A stretch of 64,000 nucleotides of DNA from Episyrphus balteatus (lineage: Eukaryota; Arthropoda; Insecta; Diptera; Syrphidae), in assembly GCF_945859705.1 (NCBI RefSeq), contig NC_079137.1:54282552-54346551 (forward strand), in the 5' to 3' direction. Position numbers and translations under genes: made by a program. The notes below the pieces were generated by a model that was given only the letters and a program-made list of their open reading frames with translations, was not told where the DNA came from and ran no database searches. Below are positions 12,780-24,317 of the stretch, one piece after another. Position 1 is the first letter of the stretch. The number at the start of each line of letters is the position of its first letter.

Positions 12780-13710
12780 TTCTGAGGCAGATATCTACGA
12801 ATCTAGTTTTCAAAACAAGCTTTGGTTAACAGATATGAGTTGATATTGAACAGACCTATGCAAATTAGGCAAAAAAAATATAATTTTTTTTTTCAGTTTT
12901 TCGAGAAAAAATAAGGTTAAAAAAAAGTCCTCCGAATTTACCGAGTGATATATCAAAAGAAAGGTCTCTTTAAGCTCTACTCATATGTGGAAACCAAAAG
13001 TTTCTTGGAGGTTTTGATGCTGAGTTATTTGCATTAGAACATGTTTTTTCTTACATTTGGAGGCATATTTCTTCGGACCAAAGTCTTTTTTTTTCAGATT
13101 TTCGAGAAAAAATCAAGGTTAACCTCTTTCCGAAAAAAATGCATTTTAAAAAATTTTAATCAAGTTCATCAAGTCAGATATCAAAAGAAAGGCCTCTTAC
13201 ATCCCTTTTAGCGGTAGAAAGATAAAAATTCGTTGGAGGTCTGGTTACTAAGTTATTTGCAATAAAAAATCTTTTTTTTTTTTCTTAATTTTTGCAACTT
13301 TGGAAGCAGATATCTTTGGACCAAAGTCTCGAAACAAGTTTTGGTTTTCAGATATGAGGTCGTAGCGAGCAGCTTTATACATTTAGCTTAAAAAATTACA
13401 AATCTATTTTTTAAGATTTTCGAGAAAAAATCAACCCCTTTCCGAAAAAAATGCATTCAAAAAAAATTTGCTCCAAATTCATCAAGTGAGCTATCAAAAT
13501 AAAGAGCTTTTTGAGCTCTGTTAACAATAGAAACCCAAAATTTCTTTAGACGACTGGTTTCTGAGTTATTTGCTATCAAAATTCTTTTTTTTTTTTCTTA
13601 AAGTTGCAACTTTGGAAGCAGGTATCTTTTGACCTAAGTCTCGAAACATGTTTTGCTTTGTAGATATGAGTTCACATTGAACAGGCCTATGCAATAAGGT
13701 CTCTTAATGT
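12780..13710. repeat. Diverged tandem repeat, ~240-310 bp period, about 3 copies
   Basis: The same order of short blocks recurs: GATATCT..GGACCAAAGTCTCG, CAGATATGAG, TTTTCGAGAAAAAATCAA, CCGAAAAAAATGCATT, ATCAAAAGAAAGG, GAGTTATTTGC. The GGACCAAAGTC-type block or its equivalent falls at about 12789, 13068, 13309 and 13621, and the GAGTTATTTGC block at about 13022, 13252 and 13562. The copies differ by many substitutions and indels. This is old satellite-like DNA or an internal repeat of an unrecognised element. It has no coding potential. Confidence 0.7.
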
Positions 13711-15916
13711 TGAGTTATACCAAAGCTCATGAAAAGAAAAAACAAAAAAAGAACTATGATCCGAAATTAAAAACTTAATATAAATATTGGAAACAAGTCT
13801 AGAAACTTTGAATAATTCTCCATATTACTCACACCTTTTTCGAAATGTCTAATTTCCTGGCTTAAGCGATTCTTATAAAGAAAAAAAAAAAAAAAAAAAA
13901 CAAACTTTCTTCAACCCATTTTCTTCTACCATCTCTCCTCACAAAAAAAAAGCGACAAAAGCAAAAGATAAAGTTTTAGACATCGAAGACAAACCAACAC
14001 CAATACCATACACACTTTACTTGTACCTGACCTGATTTGGAAATAAGATTGACGAAGGAAGGAGTTCAAATAACAAAATTAGAAGAGGGTAAGCTTTTGA
14101 AAAAACACTTTTACAAAACTTCTATCAGTGCAAAAACTTTCCACAATTCATCCATTAACTTCGATAAATTTTAATAATCATTCTACAATGTAGATATACC
14201 AGAAATATACACACATACACCCACACAGAAAAAAAAACAAAATGGAGAAAAAGCTAGTGACAGCGAGCAATCGAATTTAATAACGAAATGCAAATCTTGA
14301 TCAAATCAGGGCGAAATAAAAAGCAAAGTTTCCTCCTCCCTTTTGGCCCAAAGAATTTACATACTAATGAGCACCAAGAATCCACCGACTTAACTCGAAG
14401 AGTAACTTTGCTTTCAACGACGACACAGAGAAAAAAAACTGTCATTTTTTTTCGGTCTTCAATATTCCTTGTCCTTGCCTTGACTCGATTCGGTTCCTTT
14501 TTACTCTCGTCTTTAGATTTTTTTTCTGCTGAATTATATTGGAACAGCAGAAAAAAAGGATGGTGTTAGGTAAACAATCCTTTTTCATTCAAAATAATTT
14601 AATGACTTAATGAGAAAAAAAACCGTTAAAAGAACTAAAAAAAAAAAGTTGAACAGGACACAAAAAAGAAGAAAAAACTTGATCGCATCATAGAAGCGAG
14701 CTAAGATAGAAGAAGCGTTAAGTGAAGCTAGCTTTTCGCCCTTTAAGGTCCAAGGTATATGAAATTCCTTGGTCCCTTCCCACACCTCAAACCCTTTTTG
14801 CTTGGCCTCAAAAAGTAAATAGATTTAGGCCAATGAATTCAGTATCTGCATACGTAATTAGGATTTTTTTTCTTGAGGATGAGGCTTTAAATGGTGTTAA
14901 GGCCGACAGTATTACACTTTAAATTTTGTTCTTAAAAGATTTTGATGTCTTTCGTGGAAAGTAATTGTAACAAAACCCTTTCAATTTGTGGTTTTAAGTG
15001 AGTTTACATGAGGTGAGGGCGGGAATCCCTTATAAAATGGTGTACTTTGTGTTTTTATAATTCGTTTCTTTTTTATGTCAAACTAAAAGTCATAATGATG
15101 ACTATTACATCAATAGAGAATGAGTAAAAGAGCAGGAGCAGGAGCAGTAGCAGTACCTACTCTACGCTACTTCTTCCGCACTCATTATTACACCACATGG
15201 CAAGCAATTAAAATGAGCATTGCTATAATTGTCACTTAAAAACTTTGACAATTTTCCTTCTTCTTAACGCACTACTGACTCTCGCATGGAGTTAAAACCA
15301 TAAAAGTTCAAAAAAATTTTTTTTTTTTTTTGTCAGCAGCATCAGAGAGCAAAAGCAGAGCTAGCTAGCCTAAGCAGGCAGTGAGCGTGTGGAGAGAGCA
15401 TGAAGTTAATTTCCGCTTCTTACCACAAAATATATGTACGCTTTTCACAAAAAGTTTTTGCATTCGCAAAAGTTCTAATTACCTGCACAAAAAGTTATGC
15501 GCAAGATGCGTTTGCATAATTCTTCTTCTTCTGGCTGGGGTATATACAGAAGAAACAGTTAAAAACGACAAAACCCCGTTTTGGTTGATGTTGTTTTTTT
15601 TTTTTTTTTTGATGTTAACAAAATTTTACAAAGATTTTTTTCAAGAAAACACCCAATTTTTGTGAAAGGCTTTTTATGATTTCCATATTTTATTTTTCCA
15701 GTCTGTTTACGCAAATTAAAATATAATATGTGGCTAATAAATGCGCTTAACTTTATCTGAAATAAGTCCCTGTGAACTAGGTTCACTGAAATGCGATTTT
15801 TTCCAAAATAAAATTTTTTTTAAAAAAAATTATTTTAAATTATTTTAAGGATTTTGATTCTTAAAATGCATTTCGATAGAGGAAATAAAGTTATGTTACA
15901 CTTTTTCACAGAAAAT
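13711..15916. other. Unique non-coding sequence
   Basis: AT-rich with several poly-A and poly-T runs (about 13880-13900, 15316-15331, 15592-15609). A (GAGCAG)-like short repeat lies at about 15133-15158. Short frames here show no recognised domain. Parts of 14240-14560 and 15100-15560 are less AT-extreme and look like ordinary unique DNA. Confidence 0.5.
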
Positions 15917-16042
15917 AAGACAATCTTAAACTAAGCGGATGAAAATCTTCTTATTTTTATGATAATAAAAAGATTTTCATTTTAAATTAGGTAGATTCCC
16001 GCATAAACAATGCATAAAATCCGCTTAATTCAAGATGGTCTA
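15917..16042. mobile_element. Short inverted-repeat (MITE-like) element
   Basis: The outer arms AGACAATCTTAAACTAAGCG (from 15918) and its complement, ending GAAT..CAAGATGGTCT at 16041, pair with few mismatches. Inside lies a second hairpin, ATGAAAATCTTCTTATTTTT against AAAAAGATTTTCAT (about 15939-15981). The whole folds as one 126-bp palindrome-like unit. The target duplication is not clear, so no superfamily is assigned. Confidence 0.6.
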
Positions 16043-17051
16043 TTTGTCCGTATTGGAATTTATTTCAGATGATGCTATTAAACTTGGAGGATTATTTATA
16101 AAAAAAACCATAAAATCTAAAATACATAAAAAATCTTAAATGCATTTGACATCCAAAAAAGTCCTTTTTAATTTGTATTTTTAAGATGACTCTTTAACAT
16201 AAAGTAAGTATGTCATTAGCAGTAATTTTGTGCATTTGCAATAACTAAAACTAAAAAAATATCAAAGACAATCAATGCACTTTTTTTTAAATTTTTGATT
16301 AAAAAAAAATCGGGTCGGGGGAACGGATTTTCTTGAATTTTGGTACAGATGATTTTTTTGTAATTTCTAAGGTTTGTTTTTTTTTCGTTTCTTAATATCC
16401 TACTTAAAAAGTGTACCTCCCATATAAAATTTTTGAGTTATTGCAATTTTCTCGGAAACGGCTCAAACAATTTCGATTAAATTTTGTGCACGTAATGCTG
16501 TTAGTAATTCTACTAACACTGTGTTTTTAGTTTTTCTCAAAAAATACGGATGGTAAAAATGGAAAAGACTAATTTTGTTTCAAATTTATTAATTTATAGA
16601 CGGTTTGTATAATAATGAAGGTGAACATAATTTATGGTTAACATAAATACAAGAGGAAGTTCGTGCATTTTATTTTTAATAAAACTGTGGCAGCTGCTGT
16701 TTAAAAAAAATCTTAAACTGGTTCTGTTTGGTGCTAAAAATTAGTTTTAAAAACCTCCCTGAAAAAAAACAAAACAAAAAAATGAAATGAATTGACCTAT
16801 CTATTTTCACTGGGTCCTTTTTTAACAAACTTTTTCAACTTTCGCTATCACCGAAATGTCGTTTTTGAAATGAAAATTAAATAGCTAAAATAATTACGGT
16901 GGCCATATTTCTCAGTTCTTACTTGTTTTTTTAAAGCAAAGCACAATTATTATAATAAGGACCTAATTTAAGTAACATTTATCTATTGATCTTATTTTAA
17001 ATACTTTTCATGAGCAAATATTTGTTTAATTTACAAGTTTTTCTTATGAAT
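16043..17051. other. AT-rich spacer
   Basis: No gene is visible. Some phrases (CTCGGAAACGGCTCAAAC, about 16451) resemble the interior of the HINE-like copies (AAAAACGGCTCTAACGATTT), so part of it may be old repeat debris. Confidence 0.4.
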
Positions 17052-17679
17052 ATCTGCACACGGTGGTCTTGAAAACGTGGCAGGTTTTATAAAAATGGAT
17101 CCTATAAGTAATGATGCAGGTTTGTTCAGAATGATCTCAGGATTCCAAATTTGTAAATTTCAAAAAAATCGTACCTGATCCCTTTTTTGAGTTTCAGGCA
17201 TTTTACATATATACACGCGGGAGGGAATTTGGAAAAAAAATTTAAACAAAAAACAAAAGCACATTATAATGTCCTATACCTTTTTGAAAAGCTAAAATAT
17301 ACTCCTTGAATTTGATGTTTATATGAAGTTGATTGAGTAAATAGTTTTTGAGAAATTTAATTTCAAAGTCAAAACTAAAAAAAAAAATAATTTTTTGTAT
17401 TTAAGTTAATTTTTTTTTTAAATTTGAATTACAAGGTACAAGTTTTTTTTTTTTCAAAATTGAATATTCTATTTAGTTCTTAGTCAAATACTTAAAAATA
17501 GATGCAAAAAACTATTCTAGTTTTTCAAAAATGGGAAAAAAGATAGGCACTTTTTTATTGGTTTTATTTGTTTCTAAGGAAAAATTTTTATAATGATCAT
17601 TTCGAACAAATCTGCATCATTACTTTTGGGGTCCATTTTTATAAAACCTGCCGCGTTTTCAAGACCACCGTGTGCAATC
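17052..17679. mobile_element. Non-autonomous DNA transposon, ~80-bp terminal inverted repeats
   Basis: The left end, TGCACACGGTGGTCTTGAAA (17055), and the right end, its complement ending CCACCGTGTGCA (17676), pair over about 80 bp, including GGCAGGTTTTATAAAAATGG and a block near TAATGATGCAG. A possible 3-bp target duplication, ATC, flanks the element (17052-17054 and 17677-17679). The 622-bp interior is AT-rich and non-coding. A 3-bp duplication would fit several superfamilies (PIF/Harbinger, CACTA), but the terminal motif is not diagnostic to me, so the class is left open. Confidence 0.75.
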
Positions 17680-18170
17680 TAAAGATGTAGTTTTATAGTT
17701 TAATTTAGTAATTCAATTTATTTTCAATTATTATTTGAGAGTGTAAAAATTACCCGAAAGACACCATCCAATTTCTACACTTTATAATATGTTTTTCACA
17801 TTTTGGTCTTTCTCTAAAAAATATTCAAAACATACATAATTTTAGCCACAAGAAACAAAATAATATACATTTTTGAAAGTAAAAAAGCGTGCTAGACTCG
17901 AATCCACAATCAAAAATATTCTATAGTTAAATTACGTGTACAAAAAAATCTATGGAATTTAGTATTAACAACATAAGTCCAAAATCGTCGTTTTGATATA
18001 GGATGAATTTTAAAGTTTTAAAAATTCTTTCAAATCTACTTTTATTAAATTTATTAAATTTAAATTATAATATTTACACAAATAAGTGAGATATGTTGTT
18101 TTGGTCAAGAATAAGATTATTTCGAGTTGTGTCCTTACTCCTTAGTGTTAATATTGGAATTAGTTTTTTT
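17680..18170. other. AT-rich spacer between two small transposons
   Basis: This stretch holds no gene, no long frame and no clear repeat. Confidence 0.5.
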
Positions 18171-18717
18171 TTAACCCTTTCGGACCCAGCGTTACTCTCA
18201 TGTAACATTTTTTTTTAAAATTCGTAAAAAAATATTAAATTAAACAATTTTTTAGGTTATAATGGCTAAATTGAAAGATAATAATGCCTATTTACTGGAT
18301 TATCACAAAAAGTTAGTCAAATATCATACCTTAAATTTTTTTTTTATCGAGAAAGGGACTGAAATTCACATTTTTTTTTTTGCAAAAAAATTTTTTTTTA
18401 TATATGGTCATAATTTTGAAAAAAAGATATAAAAAATGTTAATGCAGAAAGTGTTTCGTTTTTTTGCTTAGAAGAAGTAGCATACATTATAGTTTCATAA
18501 AAAGTTATTTTCTCAGTTCTCCGACTTTTTTTGGTGGTCATAGGCAGTGCATGTTACTTACATGTAACATGAGAAAAACACATTAGTTTTGCTATTTATT
18601 ATTTTGGAAAATAACTTTTTGCTATTCATATTTCTTAGTTGTGATGTTTTTGACCCTATAATACCGAAAAAACATTTTTTAGTATTGATTTTCATAGCTT
18701 GAGTTCGAAAGGGTTAA
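18171..18717. mobile_element. piggyBac-like non-autonomous element (TTAA target)
   Basis: TTAA at 18171-18174 is followed by CCCTTTCGGACCCAGCG. The right end reads TTCGAAAGGG followed by TTAA (18714-18717). A TTAA duplication with CCC...GGG ends is the hallmark of piggyBac-type elements. A subterminal inverted motif, CTCATGTAACAT near the left end (about 18197) and ATGTAACATGAG near the right (about 18561), strengthens the case. The 539-bp interior has no transposase frame, so this is a deletion derivative or MITE. Confidence 0.8.
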
Positions 18718-20655
18718 GAATTTTAATTTTTCGGACTTACCGCGATTTACTTTTTTTTTAACGAATCAATAGGCTAAAGTATTTTCCCGTCATTTCCATC
18801 ATTGATAAAAAAAGCAAATTAACTGAGTTGTGCTCTTTTGACCAAACACTTGTTTAAAAGTTGAAACATTTTTGATTCGTCAAAACAGCACAAAGTTGGA
18901 GTAATTCCATTGTGATCAAACATAATTTTAGAAAAAGGAGTTAAGTGTGGTTAGGGCCATTGAATATCTTTGGAACTTGTAGTTTACTTAGAGTTATGCT
19001 GTTAGGACCAAACGAAAATAGATTTGTTTTTAGATAATTCTGCATACTCAAGTCATTTTCGAAAAAAAAATGGACTTGTGCTGTTAATACCAAACTCCAG
19101 GGTCATGTTTAACATCAGCATAATTTCCATACATTTTTATGCATCCAACTGGCGTTCATCTATTAAAAGGACGTGAGGTATCATGTCAAAAAGGGGGAAA
19201 GAAAAACCATAAAAAATCGTTTTTAATTTAATTTCAGTATGGATATAAGACGCATTTTTTTTTATAGAATTTTACAAAATTTTGTGAAAGTATTGCCCGT
19301 GTATAAGGGGTTGGAAATGTTTAAAAAAATCGTTTTTGTTTCATTTTTGTACATCCAAATGTTATTTTAATTTACTGCAATGTTATTATATCTTAATTAT
19401 CTCAAATTAATACTTTGAATACGCGTGGGAAAATATTCGGTAGCTTAGTAGAAATATATTGAGATAGTTTGAAAGAGTTCGTATAAAAAAAAAAAAAACA
19501 AATTTCAATAATAAAAGTAAACTACCTACACATTTGCTTGACTAATACAAAATGAAGTAACTATACAACTGTAATGAGTTATAAAAGCGTTAAACACCCA
19601 CAACAAAAATATTAATTAATTATATAGAAAGTTTTACAAGGATCGTAATCGGTAGAACTTATTTTATTATTTCTCTTTTTTTTTTTATTACATAATTATA
19701 TTTCTGTTCAACATCATCAGAACCCATTACTTTTTGTTCGATAGTCAAACAACACAGGAATATTAATGAGTTTTTTGATGTGAATACATATTCACTTTTA
19801 TATCTATACGACACAAAGGACTATAAATCGCCTTAAAATATCGACAGAGAATAAAAATTAAAAAAAAAAAATATAATAAACCCTTTCTCCATTGTTTATG
19901 CTACTGCGCTAGCTGCTGGTAATATAGTCGTTTTCGCTCGTCATCGTCGCTTCAATCCGCAGCAAACTGAATGTAATTAAAAGCTCATTGATTTTCCTCG
20001 GTAGCAATGTTATTCTAACGAAGTGTTTTTTCATATTATGTGTGTATTTTTTTTTTTCATTGGTAAATCAATTAAAATTCGAAAGTAATTTTTTTTCCAT
20101 TTTTTTTTTGTATTAAAAAAATTACTTTAAAACCAAGCCAAGGGAAAATAATATTTTTTTGCTTCAGGATGAAAATGTTTACATCACCTGGACTGTTAGT
20201 ATGCTGTTTGACAAAAGAACAGAAACAAGTGTTGGAAAACATTGTAGAACAAATATTTTCCTGACACGTTGACATCCAGATAAAACTTCGCTCATGTGTT
20301 GGGGCGAGGGAATACATATTCAATAAGTCCTCGAACAAAAAAAAAAATAAAATAAATAAAAAAGAAAAATTCTGTTAAGCTAATCACTTGGAAAAAAAAA
20401 CATTGTTTCAGCTTTTTTTGTTTGTGTATTTCTGTTAGATTTATTCATGTATATTTTTAAGACTACAAAAACTGGCTTAAATGTTCTTGAAGGAAAACTC
20501 TACTGCAGCCTATTTTCAACCTCAAAAAATGTCATGTACAAAAGACTATGTTTCACGTTCACCAGGGTGTATGAGTACTTTTTTTTAATTTTTTATTTAA
20601 AGTCGTTGATGTTATTGTTGTTTTGACCACAACTGTAGCTAATACTGGCTTTTGA
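18718..20655. other. AT-rich non-coding stretch
   Basis: About 1.9 kb with many A/T runs. The minus-strand open frame at 20072-20338 ends in a low-complexity tail and matches nothing I know. Confidence 0.5.
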
Positions 20656-21303
20656 AACTAAGACTGAAACTATGACTGACTGAGACTGACAGAGACTGAG
20701 TGAGACTGAGTGAGACTGAGTGAGACTGAGTGAGACTGAGTGAGACTGAGTGAGACTGAGTGAGACTGAGTGAGACTGAGTGAGACTGAGTGAGACTGAG
20801 TGAGACTGAGTGACACTGAGTGAGACTGAGTGAGACTGAGTGAGACTGAGTGAGACTGAGTGAGACTGAGTGAGACTGAGTGAGACTGAGTGAGACTGAG
20901 TGAGACTGAGTGAGACTGAGTGAGACTGAGTGAGACTGAGTGAGACTGAGTGAGACTGAGTGAGACTGAGTGAGACTGAGTGAGACTGAGTGAAACTGAG
21001 TGAGACTGAGTGAGACTGAGTGACACTGAATGAGGCTGAGTAAGACTGAGTGAGACTGACCGACACTGAGTGAGACTGAGTAAGACTGAGTGAGAATTAG
21101 TGAGATTGAGTGAAACTGACTGAGACTGAGTGAGACTGAGTAAAACTGAGTAAAACTGGGAGAGACTGAGTGACACTGTGTGAGACTGACTGAGACTGAG
21201 TGAAACTGAGTGAGACCGAGCTAGACTGAATGAGACTAACTGAGAATAAGATTGAGACTGGGAATAAAGTTAGGACTGAGACTAGATTGATATGGAGACT
21301 GAC
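20656..21303. repeat. Decamer minisatellite (TGAGACTGAG)n
   Basis: A 10-bp unit, TGAGACTGAG, repeats about 60 times. The core, about 20695-21010, is nearly perfect, with single-base variants such as TGACACTGAG (20811) and TGAAACTGAG (20991). Both edges decay: the left starts around GAAACTAAGACTG, and the right fades through AGACCGAGCTAGACTGAATG into unique sequence. Ten bases times three gives a ten-residue periodic peptide (SLSLTQSHSV) in minus-strand frames, which explains the two long open frames there. They are not genes. A unit near one DNA helical turn is typical of minisatellites prone to slippage. Confidence 0.97.
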
Positions 21304-21911
21304 ATTTTAACTTAAGTTTAGACAGAATCTCAAATGTTTCAAAAGTGCTCCGTTTCTTGAAGTAATATTTTATTTTTGTAAAGAGATAACAGATAAGTGT
21401 TTAACCCACTAAGAAACTAAACTTGATCATTATAATTTTACTCAATTTCAATTTTTCATGAGTTCATTTCAAACTCATTTTTCATTCCCAACTTTTCAAA
21501 AGCTTTCGTTACAAAAAAATATACCTTGAATCTCATCTTATGCCCTAAAAAACAAAACAGAATAATATATGATGTCTTTTCTTCTAACAAAAGTACTTGA
21601 CAGAAATCAGTTCATGGCTTCTTATTACGACGACAACGACTACAACCAACCATATCCTTGATGTCAATGAACCCTAAACACCTCTTCAAACTTTCCTTCT
21701 TGGTTCTTTTCCTTTTTTTTTTTCTCCCCTTTGAATCCGCTCTCTGTCTGCTTGATGCTTTACAATTGTCAAAAAGCAAGTTTTAATTTGTCCTAATACT
21801 CTGTGAGTATAATAATTCGTCATGCTTCAAAATGTTCAAGTGGGAAACATGCCTCTTAACGTATATTATCACTCAGTTTGTGTATAAGAAGAGAGAGTTG
21901 TTGTAGTATGG
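21304..21911. other. Unique spacer
   Basis: AT-rich and non-repetitive, with no supportable gene. It includes ordinary-looking sequence with short pyrimidine tracts. Confidence 0.5.
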
Positions 21912-22860
21912 TAGGGTAGGATGGTATAAGAGTGCGCGGTGGATAAGAGTGCGCAAGGCCATTTTCTACGGTTTGAAAGAGAATATAAGACTGAATGCAC
22001 TTATTTTGGAAAGATTTAAATAAGTTTGATCTGCTGTCAAAATTTCATGCAAATGTGTTTGTAAACAGAGGTGCTAGTTAAGTTTAAGTTTTTTAGCACT
22101 TTTTTTTCCAATATTTCTTGCCAAACAAATTAAATTTTCCGCTTAACAACAAAAAATAACAATAAACAAAGTATGGGACATTAAAAAGTCGACAAAAAGA
22201 AACATTTGAGGAACACGTAAGACTGGTCATAAAGTGCATTGTGAAATATATATATATTCTTCGATTACATGTCTGAGCGTGTAAGAGTGCGCACCATGAT
22301 GATGTATAAGAGTGCGCGGGTTATAAGAGCAGTAAATGCTATCCAAGGCTTCAAAATAACTGGCATTTGTCCATATACCAGCAAACAGCAGCTAGAAAAA
22401 GCAATTCCAACCAAAAAGAAACCAAATAAAAGTTTTACAAAAAACAAGCGAATGAGAGTAACTAGGAAATATTGAAATTTTCTCGGAACCATTAATCGAA
22501 GACTAAATTGATTGTTCCTCATGCAAGGAGTGATGGGTTGAAAAATACTCTGTTTATTTAAAGATAGGCAATTTTATTTGCGACTTTTGTGCGAACTTAC
22601 ACCTGTGCGCAGCTGCGCACTCTTACAAACTAAGCCGCGCACTCTTACACAATAGGATGTATAAGAGTGCGCAAATTTCCTAATGTGGTATTTTGTTTAT
22701 AACTTTTGAATTAATACATTTTTGTTACCAGTTTTAAGTGTTTTTCGTTGCTTTGATTATAAACTAAAAACTATATATAAAAAAAGTAGTTAAATTCTTT
22801 TTGTTATTGTTTTATTTGGTATTTTGTCTAAAATGCGCACTCTTATACCACCTTACCCTA
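21912..22860 (+). mobile_element. pogo-like deletion derivative with eight 13-bp subterminal motifs
   Basis: The left end, GGGTAGGATGGTATAAGAGT (21914), and the right end, complementary to it (...ACTCTTATACCACCTTACCC, 22858), form a ~24-bp terminal inverted repeat flanked by TA (21912-21913 and 22859-22860). Length is 945 bp. The motif TATAAGAGTGCGC or a near variant occurs at 21925, 21942, 22280, 22305 and 22660 on the plus strand and at 22615, 22637 and 22835 on the minus strand. Its density suggests transposase-binding sites. A transposase C-terminal relic lies at 22324-22475. TA targets plus that relic place it in the Tc1/mariner superfamily, pogo branch. Confidence 0.8.
22269..22475 (+). 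pseudogene. pogo-type transposase C-terminal fragment
   Basis: The 68-residue plus-strand frame contains AVNAIQGFKITGICPYT followed by a Lys-rich tail. The pattern GF(x)xTGIxPx is the conserved block near the end of the DDE_1 domain in pogo/Tigger/jerky-type transposases. The catalytic core and the N-terminal DNA-binding region are absent. The first ~18 residues are translated from two copies of the 13-bp motif, so the nominal start is not a real start. It is non-functional as a transposase. Confidence 0.6.
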
Positions 22861-24317
22861 CTGGTAAACATCAAGGATGACGATGGAAATGGTTTGGTAC
22901 ACATATTTATGTATGACTGAACCTACTATAACTTTATTTTCACCAACTGACTTTGCGTTGGTACGTTACGGATGGATTCGTTTTGCTTTTAATAGCGGTG
23001 AACTGAAACTCTCGCATTGAGTGGTAACTGGTATAAAGGTATATATAACAACACAACGAAACGGTATAAGGCAAGGTCCTGAATTATACTTGCTTTTCTT
23101 TGCTTGGGAAATAGTTGTAATGAATTCTGAAAATTAATGCCTGCTGAAAGAGCACCTTGACGCAAATGAGTTCTTTTGTGTAGTACGCTTGGCTGCAGAG
23201 GGAATTTTCATTTCAAGAACTTTGGTTTGGGTGCTGGTTGCACCCAGAGTTTTCGTCCTATCCTATCATCAAGAGAAAAACAACCACAACGACATACATT
23301 GCATCGTAGTAAAGTCCTTCACAATGTTGAAGGACCAGCATCTTGGGTTTTTCTTCTTTTTTTTTTTTTATTTTTCAATTTTCCTCTACATCGTATTTAT
23401 GTTTGTTGCACAACTATTCTAGATACAATTCTGACTTTGGTCGTTCTATGCGGATGTCGCTGAAGCAAACGTAACGTTCGGTTCCGTATTTCGCTACTTG
23501 AAACAGTAAAAGAAGAGATGTTTTTGTTGTTGGTGATTTTTTTTTGAGAAAAAAAGAAAAAAAAATCTACAGAAAAAGGATTCTTTGATGAAACTTTCAA
23601 ATTAACAACATTTGAAATTTGTCATTTTTCATTTTCTTCTAAGTTATGGCTGGACTTTCTTTCTTTTTTTATTTTTTGTAAGTTCTTTCTGACAAAGCTG
23701 CACAGACTTTTTACCTGTGTAGTAGTTTGAAGTTTAAATGTTACGTAGTTGACAAAAATAATACAAAAACAAAAAAAAAAATGAAGAAATAACTGAAGCT
23801 TGAGCTCTTTCTCATTTGTGTCTACCTTGCTTTGACATAATAATAATTAATTAACCACAAAGTAATCATTCGTTTTAAAACTTAAACAGTAAACATTTTT
23901 GAATAAGAAAAAATACGCGAAATACTTTTAGAAGAAAAATTAAATGAAAGAATTTTTTTGTTTACTACAAAATATGATAACAATATGCTGTGACTAGGTA
24001 TAACTTCAAAAAACATTCCTTATTTCATTCTTTTAAAAACTCTTTTATATAAAATTTTTGTCTTTGGAAGAAATCATTGCGAATACATAGGTACTTCCAT
24101 CATGGCACTGGCATTTTTACAAATAATTATACATATATTTTATTTCTGAGAAAAAGTTCTTAAGGATTACGATAGAACCGTTTTCTTGATTTCTGACTTT
24201 CTTGTAAACAACTAACGCAATTTAAAGAAAATTTTTAACTAATAAAATTTAAAACTGTGTTTTTATCCTATTTTGTATTAAACAAAATTAGAGAATTTTT
24301 TTGAGTAATTATTTTTT
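22861..24317. other. Unique, moderately AT-rich sequence
   Basis: About 1.5 kb. The two overlapping plus-strand frames at 23176-23463 and the minus-strand one at 23397-23600 are interrupted by A/T runs and show no domain. No splice-site-bounded exon is convincing. Confidence 0.45.

Noticed and set aside
17888..17910. CTAGACTCGAATCCAC as a tRNA T-arm or B-box
   Set aside because: No matching A-box, acceptor stem or anticodon arm nearby.
20593..21176. Two long minus-strand open frames with a repeating SLSLTQSHSV peptide
   Set aside because: They are translations of the 10-bp minisatellite, whose lack of stops in several frames makes long frames inevitable. No start or flanking coding signal.
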